Source: Roseovarius sp.
Lineage (GTDB): Bacteria; Pseudomonadota; Alphaproteobacteria; Rhodobacterales; Rhodobacteraceae
Length of the DNA: 38,051 nucleotides
Direction: 5' to 3'
Assembly: GCA_026709325.1 (NCBI GenBank)
Contig: JAPOTF010000007.1
Location: 1 to 38,051, forward strand
Below the pieces are notes generated by a model that ran no database searches, was not told the origin of the DNA, and was given only the letters and a program-made list of their open reading frames with translations. Positions 18,608-27,415 of this stretch are shown here, piece after piece. The first letter of the stretch is position 1, and each line of letters opens with the position of its first letter. Both the position numbers and the translations under genes were made by a program.

Positions 18608-19179
18608 TTCCTAAATATAGTGGCAACGTGTAAAATTATGATGCTGAATGAATTTATTGTCCTCATTTGACATTTTTTGCGGTTTTCCCGACCCGGGAAT
18701 TCCGTCGTGGCAGGACAGGTTTTGTTAACAACGTAATACGGAAAAGCAAACCCCGCCCCTGGCGGAAATTCCCGGTCCACAGTTGAGCGTGTCAACGCGC
18801 GCCTGAAGTACGACTTTGGTGGTTGCCATGTCCGCGTCCGCGGACATGCGAAGGTTTTTGCGCATATATTATGTTTGGCGTTTTGGTATTGGCGATTGAC
18901 CGGTTGCATCGCCACTTGCCACGACCTTCCCTTTTCGACCGGATTTCGAGCGCATAGGCACCTGGCGGCGATAACGCTTGTCTGGAATCCGGCTAATTGG
19001 GACGAAAAAGGGCCCAAATTGCCTGAAATCAAAAGAACTCGCATGAAAACCGGGAAACCGGCACCAGGCCCTTTAATCAGCTGCTTGGCTCCAGCGCATT
19101 GGTGAATTCAGAAACCGGTCTCTGTAAATATTTGAATTTTTTTAATTAACTTTCAGACAATGGCGTCATCAGGCTTGAT
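18608..19179. other. Intergenic stretch without recognisable gene
   Basis: I find no supported gene in this 572-nt stretch. Open frames on either strand have unlikely composition and no recognisable motifs. A strong inverted repeat is present at 18827-18848. The stretch may be decayed coding DNA, but I cannot name a source. Confidence 0.4.
18827..18848. repeat. Inverted repeat with 10-bp arms
   Basis: The arms CATGTCCGCG and CGCGGACATG are perfectly complementary and separated by TC. The arms are G+C-rich against an AT-richer background. No adjacent T-run is present, so an operator or mobile-repeat remnant fits better than a terminator. Confidence 0.45.
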
Positions 19180-19971
19180 TTACTCTGCCGACGCTACCAT
19201 GCACTGGATTCCATCTGGATTTCGAACCCATGAACTGCCGTCGGACTTCCAGCAGAAAGTCGCGGATTGGGTATGAAACAGAGGGCTTGTAGCCCGAAAT
19301 ATGAATTTTCTCAGGTGTCCGATTTGCCTTTGCGACAACAGCATCAGTAGCTGTGCCAGCAAGGGGCCATGCACTATGATATCGCTGTATCCCTCTATGT
19401 TTCGGGCATATTCCCGATCATAGTGGATCCGGTGCCCATTGAATGTAAGAGCTGAATAGCGAAATAGCGTTGTTGTGTCGAAAGTTCGGGATTCGCAATA
19501 TTCCTCGTCTAATCGGGACATGGGAGGATCCGGTCGCGGCCCATTTGACAGATCATTCAAAAAAACCAGATCCTGCCATTCCGTAATCGCCCGGCGATTG
19601 CCTTGCCAGATTTCGTGGCACATTGTTACAATACCCATTTGACCGCCGCGGCCCTGTTTTCTGACTGCATTTTCCACCTGTGTGACGCGGCGCGCTTTGA
19701 ATCCCGCCCTAAACGGAGCGTGAAAATCCAATCTTCCACCAGCCCACATTCTTCGGGGGAGACCCATGTCGGGAACAACCCGGCCCAATTTGGGATGCCC
19801 GTCGCGCCCTAGAAGGCAGGGTATCTGCGGATCCCAAAAATACACCTGATGAAAAAAGGGCGGCAGCGCGTCTCCGTGCTCGATTGTCGGAGGAATGCCG
19901 AGAGTTGCCTGCAAGGCCCGGGCTCTGTCCGGGTCGACCATGCTGGATATCGTTTGAACATCTGAACTCAT
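19180..19971 (-). CDS. HTD2-like / FAS1-like acyl dehydratase (mesaconyl- or methylfumaryl-CoA hydratase type)
   Basis: This is a 263-residue two-half hot-dog protein. The N-terminal FAS1-like dehydratase half contains MWAGGRLDFHAPFRAG at about 79-94. The C-terminal MaoC-like half contains the typical RYSALTFNGHRIHYDREYA segment with its conserved Asn and His, followed by IIVHGPLLAQLL. Homologues hydrate or dehydrate short branched enoyl-CoAs such as mesaconyl-C4-CoA, 3-methylfumaryl-CoA or itaconyl-CoA. Its start is 48 nt from the divergent VOC gene. No CoA-lyase or CoA-transferase partner is present here, so the pathway is not identifiable. Confidence 0.78.
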   Translation of the reverse strand: MSSDVQTISSMVDPDRARALQATLGIPPTIEHGDALPPFFHQVYFWDPQIPCLLGRDGHPKLGRVVPDMGLPRRMWAGGRLDFHAPFRAGFKARRVTQVENAVRKQGRGGQMGIVTMCHEIWQGNRRAITEWQDLVFLNDLSNGPRPDPPMSRLDEEYCESRTFDTTTLFRYSALTFNGHRIHYDREYARNIEGYSDIIVHGPLLAQLLMLLSQRQIGHLRKFIFRATSPLFHTQSATFCWKSDGSSWVRNPDGIQCMVASAE

Positions 19972-20019
19972 GGCGTCATGCTACGCCTGGTAAAACTCAA
20001 GAGCAATGCGGTAAAGATA

Positions 20020-20421
20020 ATGCGAATTAAGGCGATTGATCATTTTGTGCTAACGGTGACGGACATGGACAAAACCATGGGCTTTTATCGCGATGTTCTT
20101 GGAATGAAAACCGAGCGCTTTACAGCGGCCGATGACACTGTTCGATATGCGTTGAAATTTGGAAGGCACAAGATAAATCTTCATCAGTCGGGACGTGAAT
20201 TCGAGCCAAAGGCGAGAACGCCTCGCCCCGGCAGCGCGGATTTGTGCTTTCTGAGCGATATTCCGCTGTCCGAATGGCAAACGCATTGCAGCAATCATGG
20301 AGTGGCCATCGAGATTGGACCCGTGCGGCGAACTGGCGCCACGGGTCCGATAATGTCGATTTACATGCGAGACCCTGACGGTAATCTGATTGAGATATCA
20401 AATCAGGATACCAAGGCATGA
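20020..20421 (+). CDS. VOC family (glyoxalase/dioxygenase fold) protein
   Basis: This 133-residue single-module metalloprotein has the paired beta-alpha-beta-beta-beta VOC fold. Candidate metal ligands are the His in AIDHFVLTV, the His in INLHQSG and the Glu in GNLIEIS, which match the H-H-E pattern of glyoxalase-like members. I start at ATG 20020 because homologues begin right at the IKAIDHFVL strand; the frame is open to an ATG at 19978. It could be a lactoylglutathione lyase-like or thiol-transfer (FosA-like) enzyme; the substrate is not defined. Confidence 0.82.
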   Translation: MRIKAIDHFVLTVTDMDKTMGFYRDVLGMKTERFTAADDTVRYALKFGRHKINLHQSGREFEPKARTPRPGSADLCFLSDIPLSEWQTHCSNHGVAIEIGPVRRTGATGPIMSIYMRDPDGNLIEISNQDTKA

Positions 20422-20528
20422 GAACGAGATGAGCCGATGGCGCTTAATCCCCTATTTTTTCAATATGACCATGCAATGTGGACCGCCATGACCAAAACGC
20501 CATTTTTTGACATGATCTGGATTAAAAG

Positions 20529-21071
20529 TCATCCGCAAATCTCGTCATGCAGGGCCCGCATTCGGATTTTTAGGGCATTTCGGTAGCTTTCACCTTTAAG
20601 ACTGCCGTTTTCGTCAAATTCCGAACTGGCGCCGGCGACCATTACGCCCGGTCCAAGAAGCAATCTTACCTGGTACTGGGAAAGACAGCTCAGCGTCATA
20701 AACAGCGCTGTTTCACCTCCGCTTCGCCCCGCCGCCGCAGACATTGCAACGGTGGGCTTGCCTTTGAGAACATTTCCAGGCACGCGACTAACCCAGTCAA
20801 GGGCGTTTTTAAGAACGCCTGATATGCCCTTGTTGTATTCGGGTGTGGAAATGATGATGCCATCCGCTTCATATATTTGATCTGCAAGCAATTGTACCCT
20901 TGCGGGAATTCCTTCCGAGTTTTCAATATCGCCGTCATAGAGGGGTAAATTCAAATCGGCGTTGGTCACCGTTGCCGGACCAAAGGCGTTTACCGCCTCC
21001 TTAAGAAGCATGCGATTGTAGGAACCTTTTCGCAGTGAACCTGAAATGGTAAGCAGTTTTGGATATTCCAT
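20529..21071 (-). CDS. NADPH-dependent FMN reductase (chromate/quinone reductase type)
   Basis: This is a 180-residue flavodoxin-fold protein. The FMN phosphate loop GSLRKGSYNR is near residues 11-20, and the STPEYNKGISGVLKNALDWVSR block at about 80-101 is the family signature that contacts the isoalloxazine and dimer partner. It belongs with YieF/ChrR and azoreductase-like NAD(P)H:quinone or flavin reductases, which carry out two-electron reduction in the cytoplasm. It stands alone and is divergent from manC. Confidence 0.87.
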   Translation of the reverse strand: MEYPKLLTISGSLRKGSYNRMLLKEAVNAFGPATVTNADLNLPLYDGDIENSEGIPARVQLLADQIYEADGIIISTPEYNKGISGVLKNALDWVSRVPGNVLKGKPTVAMSAAAGRSGGETALFMTLSCLSQYQVRLLLGPGVMVAGASSEFDENGSLKGESYRNALKIRMRALHDEICG

Positions 21072-21270
21072 TCGACATTCCCCGGCAATTGATGCGCAAT
21101 ATGTTTATGTGGCATAATTTGCCCGCAGGGCAACAGTCAAATGCCAAAATGCGGTTGTTTCAGATTCGTTACCCATATCAGGTTTGAAGAATGTGGTTTT
21201 CGCTTGTCGGCATTTCGTATAAATTGCAGTGTTCACACAGTTCCACGTCACTTTGAAGGCCAGGAAATTC

Positions 21271-22686
21271 ATGTCATTAATCCAACCGGTAATATTGTGC
21301 GGCGGTTACGGAACAAGGTTGTGGCCATTGTCCCGAAAAAGCTATCCGAAGCAATTTGTCGCAATGATGGGACAAAACGGTTTGTTCCAGCAAACCGCAT
21401 TGCGATTTTCTGGAACAGGCTTTGAAAAGCCAATGATTGTCACCAATGCCGAATTTAGATTTATCGCCATTCAGCAACTTGCGGAGACTGGCATTGTTCC
21501 GGATGCGGTGCTGATCGAACCGGATATCAAAAACACTGCACCGGCGATTTTGGCTGCAACGCTGCATGTTGAAAGGAAAAATAGCGAATGTCTGCTGCTT
21601 GTTTCTCCCTCAGATCATTACATCACCGAGTCTGGCAGTTTTTGCGAAAGCGTCATGAAAGGTGCGCAAGCGGCCCGGAACGGAAAAATCGTGACTTTTG
21701 GCATCGTCCCCGACCATCCGGAAACCGAATATGGATATCTTGAAGTTGGCGACGAATCAGGTGACAGCATTCCCCTTAAAAGCTTTGTGGAAAAGCCATG
21801 CCTGACGGAAGCGGAAAAACTGCTGTCAAGTGGCGGTTATCTCTGGAATTCCGGCATATTCCTGTTCAAGGCGTCAACAATGATCAATGCATTTAAAGAT
21901 CTTGCGCCGGATATGCTGAATCACGTCGTCAAAGCTGTGGATGAGGCAAAACCGGATCTCGGATTCGTGCGTCTGGCCAAGGAGCATTGGGAAAAGTGCC
22001 CTGAAATATCAATTGATTACGCCATAATGGAAAAAGCGGACAATCTTAATGTTGTTCCGCATAACGGGGACTGGTCGGATCTTGGCAACTGGGAATCCGT
22101 AAGACGCCACACCGTGTCCAATGAGAATGGTGTTTCCATCTCCGGGAGTGTCAAGGCTGTGGATTGCGAAAACAGCCTGTTAAGGTCGGAAAATGAAACG
22201 CAGCAACTTGTGGGATTGGGACTTAAAGACATAGTTGCCGTGGCAATGCCCGATGCCGTTCTTGTGGCGGACAGAAATCGCGCGTCGGGACTGGGCGATA
22301 TCGTGCGATTGTTGCGAATGGAAGGTGTGGAGCAGGCGGACGCCTTTCCCAAAGAGCATAGGCCGTGGGGCTTTTTCGAAACGCTTATCCTGGGAGAGCA
22401 ATTTCGCGTTAAGCGCATAGTGGTCAATCCGGGAGCGACACTGTCGCTGCAAAGCCATGTTCACAGGTCCGAGCACTGGGTTGTCGTGGTTGGAATTGCA
22501 AAAGTCACAATCAGCGAGAAAGTGGAACTGCTAAAAGCAAACGAATCTGTATTCGTTCCAAAAGGAGCCGTTCACAGATTGGAAAATCCCGGTGAGGTCG
22601 CAATGGAATTGATTGAGGTGCAAACGGGAGATTATCTTGGCGAGGACGATATTCTTCGCTATGAGGACAAATATTCTCGTTTATGA
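21271..22686 (+). CDS. manC: Mannose-1-phosphate guanylyltransferase / mannose-6-phosphate isomerase
   Basis: This 471-residue bifunctional enzyme makes GDP-mannose for surface polysaccharide. The nucleotidyltransferase signature LCGGYGTRLWPLSRKSYPKQ lies at residues 8-27, and FVEKP and NSGIFLF follow in order. The C-terminal cupin (type II PMI domain, about 360-465) has PWGFFE, the metal-binding LQSHVHRSEHW and a distal His in PKGAVHRLENPG. The ATG at 21271 has AGGA upstream and gives the standard family N-terminus. It precedes a GT10 glycosyltransferase gene; GDP-mannose is also the precursor of GDP-fucose, the usual GT10 donor, though gmd and fcl are not in the window. Confidence 0.93.
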   Translation: MSLIQPVILCGGYGTRLWPLSRKSYPKQFVAMMGQNGLFQQTALRFSGTGFEKPMIVTNAEFRFIAIQQLAETGIVPDAVLIEPDIKNTAPAILAATLHVERKNSECLLLVSPSDHYITESGSFCESVMKGAQAARNGKIVTFGIVPDHPETEYGYLEVGDESGDSIPLKSFVEKPCLTEAEKLLSSGGYLWNSGIFLFKASTMINAFKDLAPDMLNHVVKAVDEAKPDLGFVRLAKEHWEKCPEISIDYAIMEKADNLNVVPHNGDWSDLGNWESVRRHTVSNENGVSISGSVKAVDCENSLLRSENETQQLVGLGLKDIVAVAMPDAVLVADRNRASGLGDIVRLLRMEGVEQADAFPKEHRPWGFFETLILGEQFRVKRIVVNPGATLSLQSHVHRSEHWVVVVGIAKVTISEKVELLKANESVFVPKGAVHRLENPGEVAMELIEVQTGDYLGEDDILRYEDKYSRL

Positions 22687-22809
22687 CATGTAATGAATTT
22701 CGATATATGGAATTTCACCATTTTTAATCTTGGTCGGTCAGGAAAGCAGGTTGAATGGCTTGCCGTCAATTAAGGCGATTTTGGCATTGCCCCGTTTTGG
22801 GAACTTAAA

Positions 22810-23697
22810 ATGCGCGCAAGGAATCCTGCGGCGGCAATCCTGCCATACAAAAGCAAGCTTGGATTTTATCCCGGGAACATCTCGCTGAACATGTTGGATT
22901 GGCCTTTAGGCCGACCAGACAGGCTTTTGGGAAATGCGCTGACCATTAAGGATATGGAAAATAATGATCATCTGATAATCCAGCCATCAAAAAACAGCAT
23001 GTATATTCATCCTGTCGGGCTAAATCTTCAGCGCGTAATTCCTCCGCGTGTTTCCATAATGGTCATGGAGCCATATGCCATCCACAAAAGGCATATTGAA
23101 AATTTGAAAAAGACATTCAGACGCTTTGAAAACATATTGTGCGGATGCGAAACACTGCTGAAGTCCGTTCCAAATGGAATTTTACTGCCATTTGGCACTA
23201 CATGGATAACGGATCCGCTAGAGACTGCGCCTGAAAAAAATAAAATGTGCTCTATTATCGCCTCTCAAAAGCATGATTTGCCTGGGCAGGCTCTGCGTCA
23301 TGAAATTATCAAATGGGCGCAAAACGATGGTATTAAAGCTGATGCAATTGGTTCCGGTTACAGGCCGTTCCATCATAAGTGGGAAGGTCTGGCGCCTTAT
23401 TGCTATTCGGTTGTGATAGAGAATGTTCGCGAAGCGAACTATTTCACTGAAAAGCTGATTGACGCGATACTGTGCGGAACCGTGCCAATATACTGGGGAT
23501 GCCCGAATATAGGCGATTATTTTGATAAATCCGGAATTGTCATTTGCGAGTCGAAAGAAGATATTTTGTCAGCCATGCGCGACATGAGCATGCGAAATTA
23601 CCGGCAGCGGTTGCCAGGGCTGCTGGCCCTCCGGAAGCGGGCGCTATATTGGAGCGATCTACATGGACGGGCGGCAAGGGCGGTTCTGAAGGCTTAA
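22810..23697 (+). CDS. GT10 family (alpha-1,3/4-fucosyltransferase-like) glycosyltransferase
   Basis: This is a 295-residue protein with the GT10 C-terminal donor-binding signature at about residues 199-231: YSVVIEN, REANYFTEKLIDA, then GTVPIYWG. This region binds GDP-fucose in bacterial and eukaryotic fucosyltransferases. Upstream, KHDLPGQALRHEIIKWA corresponds to the usual SNC...R..F..L segment, with some divergence. No membrane anchor is visible. It follows manC on the same strand after 123 nt, which suggests fucose, or another GDP-sugar, is added to a surface glycan. The acceptor is unknown. Confidence 0.82.
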   Translation: MRARNPAAAILPYKSKLGFYPGNISLNMLDWPLGRPDRLLGNALTIKDMENNDHLIIQPSKNSMYIHPVGLNLQRVIPPRVSIMVMEPYAIHKRHIENLKKTFRRFENILCGCETLLKSVPNGILLPFGTTWITDPLETAPEKNKMCSIIASQKHDLPGQALRHEIIKWAQNDGIKADAIGSGYRPFHHKWEGLAPYCYSVVIENVREANYFTEKLIDAILCGTVPIYWGCPNIGDYFDKSGIVICESKEDILSAMRDMSMRNYRQRLPGLLALRKRALYWSDLHGRAARAVLKA

Positions 23698-23888
23698 AAA
23701 TCAAAGGCCTTGGCGAGTCTTGATTCAATCAAAATCACTGGTGTCAAATTTTGCCATCCAGCGCCCTTTTTGAACCATGGCGATGAAATGACATTTCCGG
23801 TTGCGCCGAATTTTGATTGCCGTGTTTCAATCCCTATTTACAGAATAACCCCGTTCAATACAGGGAAACAAGATGACCTCCCCGATTC

Positions 23889-26228
23889 ATGGATAATTGC
23901 GTTCAACTCCTTATGGAACTTTCCGAGGAAAGCCGGAATGTGTGGCCCGAAGAAAAATTCACGGGCCGCATTTCACCCGTGCCGGATTACTCCAGACCCG
24001 TATTGAAAACCGGCAAGCATTTAATAGGCCGGGGAATTGCATTCCCATTTAGAATTAATTCGATAACAAAAAAGCGCAGCACCTCTTCAGATGGCAAGAC
24101 AAAAGGACTTGCCCAAGGTTACCAGCGCTATATCGAGAGAAAGTCGGAGGTTGAGAAAATCACGCCGAATCTGTTTGAATTAATCAGCGCCGTTCCATCT
24201 TCGGAAACTGACATGGATCTTTTTGCGGATGGATATCTCTATCCCCGGCGCGTCATTGACAAGGAAAGCGCCAGTTTTGGAACCCTGGGAAGAGACAAGC
24301 ACGAACGGGCGGCGTTTTGGAGAGATATAGAAAAAAACGAAACCGGAAGCATGCGAATTCAATACCGTCTGTCAACGGTTTTTCCATCGGAACTTACCTT
24401 GCGGGAAAGGTGTCTTGCCGCCATTGAATTCTGCTCTCATTTTGAAAAGCGCGCTCTTCCATATTGGGCGGCATGCCACAAGCCGGGCCCGAGAAGTGAA
24501 GCGGGACTGTGCCATATGCACATTGTGCTTTATGACCGCCCAACCGGTCGTGATGTTCAGGGTATGTGGGCTCACGTGGCCTCGCACACGCATGCGGACA
24601 AAAATTATGGTTTCCGCAAAAGATACCCCCATAGAAGCAACAAGGATAGATGGGTTTTAGCCTCAGACAACCTGGTCCGATTTAAGGAAGCTTTTGAAAA
24701 TGCATGCAATAGGCAGTTGGAGTTGGGCAATCATAAAGAACGTTTTGATTCGCACAAAACAGGGGATATGGAATTCATAAAAAAAACCCCGAAATTCATG
24801 CCCGATAAATTTGCGGCATTCGAATACATGGGCTTAAACACAAACCATGGCTATCGAAAAACCGGGGGCGAGTTGCGACAGAGATTGTCCGGCATCGAAA
24901 AGCCATGGAAAAACCAGATTAAAAATCTCATTTCATTAAATGCACCCGTCGATAAAGATTTTAGCGAACGGCAAATCGAGCTTGTCAAACTTGCCAGGAA
25001 GGGCCTTGCTCATGCCCGCATGGGAGCGATATCCGGGATAATTTCCGGCGCTGCCGTTACGCGAATGAATCGGAGGGAACGATTTCTATACAGGGAAATC
25101 GGGCGGTTCAAAAACGGAAAAAATCAATCCGAATCGCGCAAATCCACCAATGACATCTACATTGCCGAACTCGCGGTTATCCAAAAACACGCTCCCGCCC
25201 TTCGCAAAATAGCAAAAGACCATGAAGAGCGGGAAAGTTTTCAAAACAGTCTCAATGCCAAATCGATGAAGATGTTTGATAACGCATTGGCCGAGTTTAA
25301 AGCCCGGGTTTTGCATGCGGCGGGTTCTTCAAAGAATGCCTCGGCGGTGGAGGAGACCTCGCCAGGTGAAAAATTTGATTGGGATGACTTTCTTCGACTG
25401 GACTTTCTGGCTGACGAGATGTCTCGCGTCAACACGCTGTTCAGCGCGGATCATTACGCCGAGGGAGTATCGCTGGCAGGCAAGGCGGAGGGGAATTCTG
25501 CAATTGGGCAGTCAAAAAATTTGACCCCGGAAGGAAAACCGAATGTTGGCATTTGGTACATCGATGAAAATCCGCCTTTGGATTGCCATGGTCGCGCTCT
25601 TGACAACAAACGGAGGGACTGCACCGAAGCTGCAGAATCAAATTTGGGAAATGTGGAATGCAATGACGGCCATCAGTGTTTTGAAGCAAATGAAACTGGA
25701 GGCAACCAATTGGCACCCGTCGCTGCCGGTGAATCCGTTACCAAGGAAACAATTTATGCAGATCGCGAAAATAGGGAAGACGAAATCGAAACCACCTCCG
25801 AAACAGGTATTAAAGATGTCGAATTTCATAATTTAATCAAAGCGGAGGGCGTCAAGCCGCAAGATATCCCGGATGATTCAATCCGCGGTTTAAGGGTGTC
25901 GGAATTCGCTTCCGGCGGGAAATCATCGCGTGATCTGCCATTTGAATCATCGAATGCCGCACAGTATGCAGACGAGACGTCTCAAGATGAAACCAACCCG
26001 AATTTCACCGAAAAGTCAAATCGGGACGCAAACGGGTTCATTGATATTGATCTGGAAGGTTTTGCAACGGCGGCGAAAGTCACATTGGATGATGTTGCCG
26101 GGGTTTTTGGTAACGAGAGGGAATCAGTTGAGAAAAAAGTGCCGGGATCAACGGCGCAAGTAAAAATCGCCCATACCGTGGAGAAAAAACGTCTAATGCG
26201 TTCTCGTGTGGATGATTTGGAGCGATGA
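23889..26228 (+). CDS. MobA/MobL-like relaxase-domain protein with acidic C-terminal tail (putative)
   Basis: This is a 779-residue protein. Residues about 70-300 resemble MobA/MobL (MOBQ) relaxases: a KGLAQGYQRYIER segment with Tyr78 and Tyr81 near a YI-R-SEVE motif, an ERAAFWRDIEKNE motif, and a His triad His197...His209-x-His211 (HMHIVLYDRP) like the metal-binding site of HUH nucleases. The block FENACNRQLELGNHKERFDSH matches the conserved region that follows the triad. From about residue 480 the sequence is highly acidic, low in complexity and probably disordered. No type IV secretion, coupling protein, oriT or replication gene is nearby. An orphan mobilisation relic, a plasmid-derived integration or a domesticated nuclease are all possible. 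The start is uncertain. Confidence 0.55.
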   Translation: MDNCVQLLMELSEESRNVWPEEKFTGRISPVPDYSRPVLKTGKHLIGRGIAFPFRINSITKKRSTSSDGKTKGLAQGYQRYIERKSEVEKITPNLFELISAVPSSETDMDLFADGYLYPRRVIDKESASFGTLGRDKHERAAFWRDIEKNETGSMRIQYRLSTVFPSELTLRERCLAAIEFCSHFEKRALPYWAACHKPGPRSEAGLCHMHIVLYDRPTGRDVQGMWAHVASHTHADKNYGFRKRYPHRSNKDRWVLASDNLVRFKEAFENACNRQLELGNHKERFDSHKTGDMEFIKKTPKFMPDKFAAFEYMGLNTNHGYRKTGGELRQRLSGIEKPWKNQIKNLISLNAPVDKDFSERQIELVKLARKGLAHARMGAISGIISGAAVTRMNRRERFLYREIGRFKNGKNQSESRKSTNDIYIAELAVIQKHAPALRKIAKDHEERESFQNSLNAKSMKMFDNALAEFKARVLHAAGSSKNASAVEETSPGEKFDWDDFLRLDFLADEMSRVNTLFSADHYAEGVSLAGKAEGNSAIGQSKNLTPEGKPNVGIWYIDENPPLDCHGRALDNKRRDCTEAAESNLGNVECNDGHQCFEANETGGNQLAPVAAGESVTKETIYADRENREDEIETTSETGIKDVEFHNLIKAEGVKPQDIPDDSIRGLRVSEFASGGKSSRDLPFESSNAAQYADETSQDETNPNFTEKSNRDANGFIDIDLEGFATAAKVTLDDVAGVFGNERESVEKKVPGSTAQVKIAHTVEKKRLMRSRVDDLER

Positions 26229-26304
26229 CATAAAATGCGCGCGGCTGATAAGTGTTCCCGGCAGTCAAGCGCATGAAATTCACATGCGGCAATGTCGTGT
26301 TCCG

Positions 26305-26466
26305 GATTTCAAGCGTGGCGAGCAGTCTCGCATGATCAATTGCCATTTCAGCATCCAGTTCGGAGACCACATTGGCTCCACTTATGGCGATGCCGGGGTT
26401 TTCAAGCTTGCTTGAGAGTGATTTGTCGCCAACCTGGCCGCTGCAAAGAACAAGCGTCTCCGGCAT
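26305..26466 (-). pseudogene. 3' remnant of fadH (2,4-dienoyl-CoA reductase)
   Basis: Reading leftward, the peptide PETLVLCSGQVGDKSLSSKL and then ISGANVVSELDAEMAIDHARLLATLEI aligns in order with the C-terminus of E. coli FadH (its end reads about GGCDVAMELDARRAIAQGTRLALEI, from memory). The homologous stop is lost, so the frame runs on past 26305. About 55 codons survive from a protein of about 670 residues, and nothing recognisable lies upstream before the aminotransferase stop. This is a decayed fragment in the gap between the relaxase-like gene and the aminotransferase gene. Confidence 0.55.
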
Positions 26467-26551
26467 CCGCCATTGCGGTATCGAAATGCTTGAAAAGGGC
26501 GGATGCGGCGAGCCGACCCGACAAGTGCGTTTTCCGGAAATTTATTGTCTA

Positions 26552-27415
26552 TCAGGTGCTCGCGGCCCAGTCCCAATATAGTTCGCGGGCTCTATTTGTA
26601 ACCGGGCCAATCTGGTAGTTTCTGTCGTCAAATGCGGTTACGGGAGTGACTTTCATCATGTTTCCAGACAAAAAAACCTCATCGGCATCCTCGAAATCCT
26701 CAAAGCTCATGATTGCTTCATGAACCATGTAGCCATCTTCTCGAAGATTTTTGATGTGCCTTGCCCGGGTAATGCCCGCCAGAAAGGTTCCGTTTGCAAC
26801 GGGAGTAAACACCTCCCCGTCCTTAACGGCGAAAACATTTGCCGTTGCCGCTTCCGCCACGTTTCCAAGTGCGTCCGCAACAAGCGCGTTTGAAAAACCC
26901 CTGTCTCTTGCCTCGGCAAGCATTCTGGCATTGTTGGGATATAGACAGGCGGCTTTTGCATTTACCACGGCGTCTTCAAGAACCGGACGGCGGAAACGCG
27001 TTCGGGTCAGGGTTGCCGAAGCTCCCGGCGGGGCCATCGCTATTTCCTCAAGACATATGGCAAAACCCGTTCCGCCATCCTCTTTTGGTACAATCGCCGA
27101 CATTCCGCCGTCCAAAGCCCAATACATTGGCCGGATATACAGCTCTGCACTTGAGGGATAGGCCTTTATGCCCTCCCAGACAATGTCGACCATTTCATCG
27201 GCCATGACCGTTGGAGTTACCATAAGCGCTTCCGCAGAGGCAATCACTCTAGCGCAATGCCGGTCGAGGTCGGGCGCAAGCCCATAGGCGAAGCGAGCGC
27301 CGTCAAACACATTGGAACCAAGCCACATGCCATGATCCGCGGCGTTCATTACCGGGATATCCCCATCATGCCATTCGCCATTGAAATAGGTGCGTATGTT
27401 TATGCCTGTTGGCAT
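26552..27415 (-). CDS. ilvE: Branched-chain amino acid aminotransferase
   Basis: This is a 287-residue fold-type IV PLP aminotransferase that interconverts branched-chain amino acids and their 2-oxoacids. The N-terminal GSNVFDGARFA and RPMYWALDGG segments are family signatures. The Schiff-base Lys lies in VVNAKAACLYPNN. The phosphate-binding regions are GNVAEAATANVF and LAGITRARHIKNL, with SGNMMKVTPV near the end. I start at ATG 27415, which has GGGGAGA just upstream and gives a normal length. The frame remains open for another 207 codons upstream (to 28036), which is treated separately. D-amino-acid aminotransferase or 4-amino-4-deoxychorismate lyase are less likely alternatives. Confidence 0.88.
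   Translation of the reverse strand: MPTGINIRTYFNGEWHDGDIPVMNAADHGMWLGSNVFDGARFAYGLAPDLDRHCARVIASAEALMVTPTVMADEMVDIVWEGIKAYPSSAELYIRPMYWALDGGMSAIVPKEDGGTGFAICLEEIAMAPPGASATLTRTRFRRPVLEDAVVNAKAACLYPNNARMLAEARDRGFSNALVADALGNVAEAATANVFAVKDGEVFTPVANGTFLAGITRARHIKNLREDGYMVHEAIMSFEDFEDADEVFLSGNMMKVTPVTAFDDRNYQIGPVTNRARELYWDWAAST

Noticed and set aside
18574-19044. A 156-codon minus-strand frame
   Set aside because: It overlaps the start of the better supported coiled-coil remnant and has irregular composition without domains.
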